Below are positions 56,763-64,000 of a stretch of DNA of 64,000 bases, piece by piece (within the stretch, counting starts at the first letter, position 1; each line of letters starts with the position of its first letter). Under the pieces are notes generated by a model. The model was not told the DNA's origin. It saw nothing but the letters and a program-made list of their open reading frames with translations, and made no database searches. Source of the stretch: Polymyxa betae (taxonomy: Eukaryota > Endomyxa > Phytomyxea > Plasmodiophorida > Plasmodiophoridae). The stretch lies in NCBI GenBank assembly GCA_003693705.1, contig RBZT01000781.1, positions 93,510-157,509 on the forward strand, in the 5' to 3' direction. The position numbers and the translations under genes are program-made.

Positions 56763-57860
56763 TCAACAATTTGAAGATGAAATCTGCTCGAGAAGTTCCT
56801 CCTGGAACTTCAGCCAGCTGAATCGCGCGTCGAATCTGACGTCGTACCTGGCGCAAATTCGTCATCAGAGTGAACCGTGACGAAGATGTGGCCGTACCAG
56901 AAATTGACAGCGATGGTGGCGCCGTCCATTCCTGCAGTCTGCCTCACTTGATGGTACCAAAATGATGGCAGATACAGAAGATCGCCCTCTTCGACATCAA
57001 CCTAACCGTGCATTTAACGTTTGAAAACTTTGACAAGGCGAGGTGAGAATTCCTTCAATGGCGTGGCATTGACGAACAACGGAAACTTCTCCAGATCGGG
57101 TTGGTCGGGGTCGACCTGAACCCAAGGAACCTCGCCCTTATCAAGGTCTTGGATCTCAAACCCGCCATCCGGACGCTGATCGTACCGACCCTGGCGACAC
57201 CGGCGCCGGTACAGGTACGGCGCGTCCGTTGGCGGCAACAACGTGAAATGTTTCCGGCCGCGTACGACAGCATACAAGTTCTCGTAAGGGTCGGCGTGCG
57301 TCGAACTGACGGCGCGATCGTCACCGATCCAAAGGTTGATGGCGTCCGGGGCGGCGCCGAATGCGGTCTTTGCGAGGTCCGGCTCCGAGATATCGTCCAG
57401 CAGAAGGGCGAATTCGTCGCGAAGACTGTCACATTGCTTCTGGGCGTACGGAACCGGCCGCCGCTCCGCCAGCATCGTCCAGAGCGACGACAACGTCATG
57501 GTTCGTTCCAGCGGCTGCACGAACCGATCGTCGACGATGCGGTCGCCACGTCCGTCCGGTGTCAGCGCCACCGTGATCGGCGAGTCGCCAACCGTTGAAC
57601 ACAAATACTCTCTCGACCATTTCGTGAACGCCGGCCAATGACGGCATCCGCCGCGGACAACGACCGGCACATTCAAGGCGACGTAATCGCGCAGGAACCT
57701 GATTGCATCAAAATCGGCGACATCGACGACGGCAACTCGGCTGGGGACCCACAGCTCTGCATATCCTTCAGCAGAGCGTCAAACGGATTGCATTCGTACC
57801 AGCCGCCTCCTGGCTCATTCGCACGAAGGCTGCGAGGACGTCGTCATAGTTGACGACCAT
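56763..57860 (-). CDS. JMJD7: JmjC-domain hydroxylase JMJD7
   Basis: Minus-strand exons 57860-57800, 57756-57029, 57001-56898 and 56847-56763 give 325 residues. The sequence follows JMJD7: VPVVVRGGCRHWPA, the active-site block STHADPYENLYAVVRG with the iron ligands H and D, FTLLPPTDAPYLY, then GDLLYLPSFWYHQV with the second His, and the end AVNFWYDVRFDARFSWLKF. JMJD7 is a 2-oxoglutarate oxygenase that hydroxylates a lysine in DRG GTPases. All iron ligands are present. The intron before the GDLLYLP exon is only 27 nt (57002-57028). Confidence 0.92.
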
Positions 57861-57941
57861 CAATCGGCGCACTTTCGAAGACAGACAAATCGCAGAAAAA
57901 AACAATGACGGATTCTGTTTTTATTTTCGGACAAGAAATGC

Positions 57942-60397
57942 TTATTGCGATGTTGTTGCTGGATTGGATTGGCCACAATAAGCAGCACGCCACGAGACGA
58001 TCTGTTCATCCGTGATCTTCGTGAAGAGGACCTGCGGGGTGCCGATCTCGTGATCGGCCGGTACGGCGTCCGTGTTGAAGAACGACTGGCCGTCGGCGCC
58101 GCCTTTCAACGATAAGACGTCAGGCGATACCTTGAGCTGATTCAAGATACTATTGCAACTTATCAGAGGGATGAAAAAACTGGGCAGTGGCAGGTTACGT
58201 TGCCGTGAGACTGGGCATGTACGGCTCGATCAAGGTGGCGATCAGGACGACAGCGGCGACGCCCAACGCGACGATGGTACCAGCGCGTTCGAGCTGGCCC
58301 TCCTTATGCAATTTCCAGGGCTGTTGATCCTGGAAGTAGAGATTACACCGTGAACAGGCTGCCATGGCTGTCTTTAGAGCGTCCTTGATAGAGACCAGCT
58401 CAAGATCTGAACCAAGACCACGTTTAGCAAACAAGCGGAAATTCCTCTGATAAGTTTCTTTGAAAACGAGAAAGTCAAAACGTTGAACACGAAAACTTTG
58501 GATTTGTAAGAAACATTTCAGGCAAATAAAACCAAGGACATTGGCAGTATTGGGACGCGTTCTCGTTCATATCGGCGATAAAGGCGTCGTCTTCGGGGGT
58601 GAGGGCGTGCATGGTTGGGATTTTGCCGCCGAAAAATTTCGTGACGAAGACCAGGGCGCGGTTCACGAAGTTGCCGAGATTCTTCAGTAATTCCCCGTTA
58701 TTCTTCTGCTGGAAATCATCCCATGTAAATACAGTATCTATGCAGCATATCACATTCATTTCAACGACCATAACACCAGCTGGCCCGAACCTGAGTTTTC
58801 GGGACGATTCACGAGCAGGTAGTAGCGCCAGACCGATGACGACACGCCCGTTAGCTGGGCGGTGTCACCAAAGACACCGACACCACGGCTCTTGGAGAAC
58901 TACAAAATCATCTTCAGAAAACGAAATACCAAACAACGAGGATACCGTTCAGAACGGGCGAAACCGAAACCGATGCGAAAATTGTTACAAAAAAGTAAAG
59001 CGAAAAGAAGGTCGGGCTGGATAGACCTTTCCGCTCTCATAGTTGAGATATTCAGTTGTACTGATATGATGCAACATCGTGTATCCTTGATTAGCTCCCA
59101 TCAACATGGACGGGAAGATCACCGTATGAAAGGGGATATTATCCTTGCCCATGAACTGGACCAGTTCAATCTTCGTATTCGGGTCCGGGTTCTTCCACCA
59201 ACGCTCCCATTCCGGCGTGTACGCCGCCGTAATCGACAGGTATCCGATCGGGGCCTGGTCGCAACAATCAGAGCGGGGACCAGCACGACGACGATTCCAT
59301 ACATCGAACCAGACATAGAACACCTTGTCGCGGTATCCGTCTTTAGGGACCGGGATGCCCCATTTCAGATCACGCGTGATCGAGCGCGATTTCAACCCAG
59401 TCGCCAGCCAGCCGCGTGTCACCTGGACTAGGGTTAGGGTTTTAGGGTTAGGGTTGGACACGGGAACCCAGCACCTGGATGGAGTTGGCAGACCAGTGTC
59501 CATCGACGGATTGTTGATCGATCCATTCAGTGAGCGGTTCCTGACATTTCGGTAGATCGATGAACAGATGCTTGGACGACTTGACAATGGGTCGGGATTT
59601 ATCAGCAGCACAATATGGGTCCTTAAGAAGGATCGCGTTCATCAGATGACCACAACCGTCACATTGATCGCCATGAGCGCCAACATACCCACAATCCGGG
59701 CACGTTCCTGAAACCGTCAGCGCGCAGGTCAGCAGCAGGGGCGTACTGCTCCCCTACCTCCAACGTATCGATCGGCGAGGAACGACTGGCATTGTTCACA
59801 GTACAGCTGCTCGACAATGTCCTCATGGATGATACCGGCCGCCTCACATTCATGGAAGATGTTCTGGACGATCTCGGTCTGGGCCGGCTCTGACGTCCGC
59901 CCAAATACATCGAACTAATCAAGATCGGATCAGCAATCACAGCAGCACAGATCGCACCCCCTATCTACCTGAATATCGAACCTAATATGCACAGATGAGA
60001 TTGGGCGGGCCAGTACGGGGAGGGGATAGGCGGTTTACCATTTGTAAACGTCGGCGTGCAGAGCGTGGTATTTATCGCAGATCTGTCGGGGTGGGAGACC
60101 TTCCTGGATAGCTTTCTGTTCGGTAGCGGTGCCGTATTCATCAGTACCGCAGACATAGATGACATTATAGCCTATAATATGATGGGGTCATACATGGGGT
60201 GATGGGGTCCAGGCTCCTGACACCATACCTCGAAGGCGGGCGAATCTCGCATACACATCAGCGCTCAGGACACAGCCGATGATGTTGCCGAGATGCGGGA
60301 CGTTATTGACATAGGGCAACGCCGACGTCACCAGGACATTACGCTGGCCCGGTACAGGCAAGATCGGAGTCGCCTGCTGTATGCTGGGATTAGTCAT
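57942..60397 (-). CDS. MARS1: Methionyl-tRNA synthetase, cytosolic type
   Basis: The start at 60397 reads [20 protein letters not shown], then [20 protein letters not shown], where HLGN is the HIGH-type signature. Later exons give a zinc knuckle, [18 protein letters not shown] (about 59646-59705), [18 protein letters not shown] and DGWNR-type text, and [12 protein letters not shown] (about 58860-58895), the KMSKS-type loop. The C-terminal anticodon-binding part reads [17 protein letters not shown] and ends [16 protein letters not shown]. Many short introns are present; one at about 59416-59462 is filled with telomere-like repeats. The enzyme charges initiator and elongator tRNA-Met. All signature motifs are intact. 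Confidence 0.92.
59429..59458. repeat. Telomere-like repeat inside a MetRS intron
   Basis: Four mixed TTAGGG/TTTTAGGG units on the plus strand, C-rich on the coding strand. The intron lies between NSIQ and [11 protein letters not shown], both conserved MetRS text. Confidence 0.8.
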
Positions 60398-60523
60398 GAC
60401 TGAGCAGACGCCAAATGGTCGCAGATGGAAAGAGACCCAGAACAGGGGCAGGAGTGACGCAGCCCACACTATTACGCAATCCGTAGATCACAAGTTCATC
60501 ACCCCGATTCGGTCACGTCCGTT

Positions 60524-60754
60524 TTAGGCCTGCAATATTTCACTAAGCTGATAGGAGTGCGTTCTGCCATGTAGTGTAGCGCTACTTAAAGACATCTTCA
60601 AACCATCTACGAGATCGTCCTCCCTCAGATAGTCCTCGAGCATAGAGCGTATGCGTTGGACGACTTCCTGGGTGGGCTTCAGGCCTGACAAAGCAGCACA
60701 TGGTTGCAGTTGCTCGGCGGCTTTAATCTTGGCCTGATAATCGGTCCCAATCAC
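60524..60754 (-). CDS. Doubtful frame upstream of MetRS
   Basis: A 76-codon minus frame, lacking an ATG at its upstream end, with a charged helical look (VVQRIRSMLEDYLREDD) and a stop at 60524. It may be the last exon of an otherwise unseen gene. No family is recognised. Confidence 0.25.
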   Translation of the reverse strand: MIGTDYQAKIKAAEQLQPCAALSGLKPTQEVVQRIRSMLEDYLREDDLVDGLKMSLSSATLHGRTHSYQLSEILQA

Positions 60755-61398
60755 CCCTGGCTTAAGAACTGGCGTTCTACGACCTTAATATTTATTACCC
60801 TGAGTTGCTTCACAACTTGCAGTTCCGCTAAACTCAGTAGTCAGCTTTATTACTGTCTTAGAACAAACTAGGATCGGATTATTGAATTCGACTAGTATGA
60901 TGGTATCAATGGGCGGTGCTGTATGCATAGCATAAGTGCTGAGGCACGTTGGCTTATTACCTTTGTGATCATCAGGAGCTCTTACTTCCGTTTTCGCCCT
61001 CCTTATTGAAAACGCGGAATTTGGTTCAGCCCATTTGGACTTTATAAATCGCTCATCAACAGTTGCATTTAGTTGCCGTGAAATCTCCCCCAGATACAGG
61101 CTCGTTCCATTTGCAAGGATTTATTCAACGTTTGCTGGGTATTCCATCAATGTCACCTTTGAGTCTAACCACATAAACGCCTTATGAGAACCCTCGACTC
61201 GCATATTCTAATAGAATTATTAACTTCAATAATGCATCGAAATATTCCAGCCGGCTTAATTTCTTCTCAGCGGCAGACAAGTCGGAATGGTGGGTTGCGA
61301 TCTGTGGTTTTTATCCTGCCAAAAGTAGTTGAGTCATGGTGGTTGACGTCATGGTCTTTGTCATTCTTGATTTCGATCCAGTTCCTGTTTATGATTTT
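60755..61398. other. Intergenic stretch upstream of the secreted Asp/His protein
   Basis: About 640 bp without a supportable gene; A+T-rich toward the right end. Confidence 0.35.
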
Positions 61399-62202
61399 AT
61401 GTTTACGATGGCGGCGACCTGTTGGCTGTTTCTAGCTTTGGTCGCTGTCCATTTCGTATCCGGAGCCGATAACGGCGTCTGGAAAGGCGACGATGACAGA
61501 CCCGAACGTCACGAGCATCACTACCCGCAACCTCCATTATCCGATCAACCATTGCTGAACGCCAATACATCCGCCCCAGCAACGAACCTACCCCGTTCTC
61601 TGAACGTCCTCGAAAGCGGTCATATCCAAGAGCACCACCGCCCGCGAGAGTACGATAACAAAGATGATGACATCGTCGTACGGCACGGGAACAACCGCGA
61701 CGGCTTTGTCAACACGATCGTCGTGGATGGGAAGGAATCCGACCCTGATTACGACCTGATCGAATACGAGAGCTATGCTGGTCCATATTACGACGACTGG
61801 CATGATCACGGAGATGAGCGGCATCACGAATCGCACCGCCGACACGACGACGACGACGACGACTACGACGATGCCGAATTCCGGCGAAACGCGCATGACG
61901 ACCTGGTTCAGCACGCCCAAGCGCCGTTCAATGACGAGCTTGACCGAGATCGGCGATACAGCCATCTACCGAAAGTCAATGATGACGATCACGTCGACAC
62001 CGAGTTCGAATCGGAGCCGCGACATCGTCCGTTGGGACAGCACGTCATTCACGATCTGACCAACGGTGACGACGACTATGATGGTGATGAGCACGGCAAC
62101 AGTCACGATGTGATCGCATTGCCGAAATTCATGGCTCCCATGTCTCATGGAGGTAATGATAATGCCGCCATTGTCATGATTGGAGATGTGACTCCATCAT
62201 GA
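61399..62202 (+). CDS. Predicted secreted Asp/His-rich protein
   Basis: 267 codons from the ATG at 61399 (or 61408). The N-terminus MFTMAATCWLFLALVAVHFV, then SGADNG, is a good signal peptide. The rest is dominated by Asp, His, Glu, Arg and Tyr, including a run of aspartates (HRRHDDDDDDYDDAEF) and many HxxH and DH pairs, with no cysteines after the signal. Such composition often binds divalent metals, but no domain is visible. It is followed directly by a GA microsatellite. It could be a lineage-specific extracellular protein. Confidence 0.6.
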   Translation: MFTMAATCWLFLALVAVHFVSGADNGVWKGDDDRPERHEHHYPQPPLSDQPLLNANTSAPATNLPRSLNVLESGHIQEHHRPREYDNKDDDIVVRHGNNRDGFVNTIVVDGKESDPDYDLIEYESYAGPYYDDWHDHGDERHHESHRRHDDDDDDYDDAEFRRNAHDDLVQHAQAPFNDELDRDRRYSHLPKVNDDDHVDTEFESEPRHRPLGQHVIHDLTNGDDDYDGDEHGNSHDVIALPKFMAPMSHGGNDNAAIVMIGDVTPS

Positions 62203-62230
62203 GAGAGAGAAAGAGAGAGAGAGAGAGAGT
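62203..62230. repeat. (GA)n microsatellite
   Basis: About 14 GA units with one A-rich interruption, starting right after the stop codon of the Asp/His-rich gene and so probably in its 3' untranslated region. Confidence 0.85.
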
Positions 62231-62990
62231 GGACCCCTCTAATAGTGCTCTTTCTCTCACACACAATCTCTATGTGAATGTGCGATTCAGCTTTAAACCC
62301 CGAGCTTATATCCCTGTGTTATTTCACCAATACACGAGACGTTGTTAGTTTCCAGTCATGTTCCATTAATACAGTGCTTAGCTGGTTCAGTTCGCAAATA
62401 ACACGATACGATTATCGTTAGAATAGAGGTTCACTCGACCCTGCCTCTCTGTTTGCATCAAAAAGGGTCGTAATAGACCAGAAAATGGCCGATCTCGAAG
62501 GTCATATATTTCAACTTTGTTTTTGATTTTTTGGGCCTGTGGCGATTCTAATGGCAGTCCGGAGAATATTTGTTTAGTTTCGTCCAGTATTCTGCTCTTG
62601 TAACCAAACTGCTTTTATGGTCAATGGAAACGCAGGAAACCCCAAATGGTTACGCTACATTTTGTAAAATCTTTTCTTGTCAGTCGAGAAAAGCGTTTCT
62701 GCGCAGTCCACGCACGCTGGTTTCGTGACAGCACTTCCATAAATGCAGATAAATGCGTCAGCAACATGGAATAAATTTGCGTACTTTTGTGAATCATTTC
62801 TGGTCTGTGCTTGAAATCACCGATTTTGTCGTCATTGATACAAGCCAGAATGGGATGTTCAGCCATCCTTAAATGTTTCACGATTAAGCATTTCTGAAAG
62901 TTCTCGTAATAACGTCTAAATATCGATCAGCAATGGTCGCAAGGGTGGGTTAGTGATGGCGCCGACCCCGTGACGGCATTCCGGCATCCA
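62231..62990. other. Intergenic stretch upstream of TIM10
   Basis: 760 bp, mostly A+T-rich. A minus frame at 62621-62881 has no family features. The TIM10 promoter should lie at the right end. Confidence 0.35.
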
Positions 62991-63339
62991 ATGAGCTTCT
63001 GGTCGAGATCGTCGCAGCCGGAGCCGGAGCCGGCACCGGCCGTCCCCGGTCCCGCCCCGGATACGCCCAGCTTGAAGGAGGCCCGATATCAGATCGAGGG
63101 CGTTACCGATATGTTCAACAGGTCGGGGGTCATACCGGCCGTTGCGCTGCTCGTGATCGTCTCGTAGAATGAACGAATCGTGTTTCGAGAAATGCATCGG
63201 GAAGATGAACGATCCGGAGCTGAACATCGGCGAGATGAGCTGTATTGATCGCTGTGTCCTCAAGTACATGCTGGCCCAGAACCAGATCGGCATGAAGTTG
63301 CGTCAGGAAACCGTGCAACAGCAGCAGCAGCAGCAGTGA
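62991..63339 (+). CDS. TIMM10: Small Tim chaperone, TIM10-like
   Basis: Exons 62991-63121 and 63168-63339 join in frame to 100 residues. A Pro/Glu-rich N-terminus precedes YQIEGVTDMFNRMNESCFEK. The twin cysteine motifs CFEKC and CIDRC are C-x3-C, with LKYMLAQNQIGMK after the second and a glutamine run at the end. Small Tims form hexamers in the mitochondrial intermembrane space that escort membrane proteins to the inner membrane. The 46-nt intron joins FNR to MNE. The long N-terminal arm is unusual for Tim10. TIM10 is preferred over TIM9 from the FNRM and LKYM text, with moderate certainty. Confidence 0.85.
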
Positions 63340-64000
63340 TTTTGTTGGTAAATTGTTACTGCTGATTATGGTCTCTCATGACTGATTCTGCATTTAGTGC
63401 ATATCGATTGTATTCTGTTTTTGCAGTGTAATATATCATTGATTTAGAATCTATGGCACATGTTCCGATCAACAGCCGGATTGTCAAACCCGCTATTCTG
63501 TTTGTTTTGTTATTATTGTTATCATTCATATCAATTACCTTTTTCTTGTTGATGATCGAGTCGACTTAACTGGTCCTGCCGCAAGATGAATTGCAATTAG
63601 CTTTCAATCGCAGGAATGCACTTTGACTATGATGATTCCAGCGAAACTTTCATATTGTATGTTGAATTCTAAGCAGAAATAGGGTCTTTCGTCATACAAA
63701 GATAAGGATTGAGTTTTGTGTAGCCAGAACGAGCTTCATCATTGCCAATGAATGGCAAAATTCCTGGCTTTCTGCCAAGGCACTTAATTGAGAACATTCT
63801 TCACAGTTGGCCACCTACTGGCCGAGGCAGGATGGCCAACATTACAGTTACAAAAGACTTTCAGGATCTTCAAATCAACCCGAGATCTTGGTAAATTCAC
63901 TCCTATTCATGCAGTCAACCTCGTTAAACGACGATCGACATTAAGGTAACCAGTATGGTAAGAATCAACTCAACAATCGTTTGGACAATCGTAACCGACC
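63340..64000. other. Right-end sequence without a supported gene
   Basis: About 660 bp, A+T-rich, with no open frame or RNA that I could support. Confidence 0.35.

Noticed and set aside
56542..56880. Plus-strand frame of 112 codons
   Set aside because: Runs antisense through two well-supported last exons of JMJD7, has no family features, and its composition looks like a reverse reading.
57101..57641. Three overlapping plus-strand frames opposite JMJD7
   Set aside because: Shadows of the conserved JmjC exon in a G+C-rich stretch; no domain and no splice logic.
58599..59555. Plus-strand frames opposite MetRS
   Set aside because: MetRS motifs on the minus strand explain the region; the plus frames are Arg-rich reverse readings.

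Overview
The window comes from a compact, intron-rich nuclear genome of a eukaryote. Genes lie on both strands and are often only 50-300 bp apart. Introns are GT-AG, usually about 45-60 nt and in places only about 27-31 nt. Gene content points to a unicellular eukaryote with motile cilia: WDR92/DNAAF10, OSCP1, a roadblock dynein light chain and a WDR47-like protein are all present. It also has a slicer-type Argonaute, a membrane-anchored chitin-deacetylase-like enzyme, and many interstitial TTTAGGG/TTTTAGGG-type telomere-like blocks. Short introns, cilia, chitin-type chemistry and TTTAGGG-like repeats would fit a rhizarian such as a plasmodiophorid, or another SAR-type protist. That placement is inference; nothing here proves it. 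No virus, phage, CRISPR array, rRNA, tRNA or complete transposon was recognised.

Layout. 0-9 kb: 3' part of PPIL2 (+), a PAQR receptor (+), PCBD (-) divergent from GEMIN2 (+), and a class-2 P4-ATPase of the ATP9/Neo1 type (-). 9-18.5 kb: a DDX3/Ded1 helicase (-), an unassigned gene (+), TTI1 (+) and DPH2 (+). 18.8-28 kb: mostly minus-strand genes, namely a roadblock light chain, a small unassigned gene, ribosomal eL37, a secreted protein, WDR92, OSCP1 and an intronless Argonaute. 28-38.6 kb: a gene-poor stretch, COG3 (+), NOC2 (-), a mitochondrial carrier (-), a LAMTOR4-like gene (+) and a polysaccharide deacetylase (-). 39.7-46.6 kb: an unassigned gene, NOP10, a tandem-FYVE protein, an eIF4G-like factor with an N-terminal PAM2 motif, and WDR47 (all +). 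46.5-53.8 kb: ARV1, URB1 and RTF1 (all -). 53.8-64 kb: an intergenic stretch with nested palindromes, a universal stress protein (+), JMJD7 (-), cytosolic MetRS (-), a secreted Asp/His-rich protein (+) and TIM10 (+).

Functionally this is an ordinary housekeeping segment. It covers ribosome biogenesis (NOC2, URB1, NOP10, eL37), translation (DDX3, MetRS, eIF4G-like, DPH2), splicing and snRNP assembly (PPIL2, GEMIN2), transcription (RTF1), Golgi and lipid trafficking (COG3, ATP9, ARV1), mTORC1/PIKK support (TTI1, LAMTOR4-like) and mitochondria (TIM10, SLC25, possibly PCBD). The clearest signals not explained by gene annotation are an 11-bp word GGNCCAGTACG seen ten times, telomere-like repeats sitting inside spliced introns of four genes, a 20-bp perfect palindrome with related sites near 54.4-55.1 kb, and a possible alternative last exon of the stress-protein gene. 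Exon junctions were placed by eye from reading frame, GT-AG signals and family conservation. Joins written out in full are the ones whose frames I checked; for other genes only the span is given.
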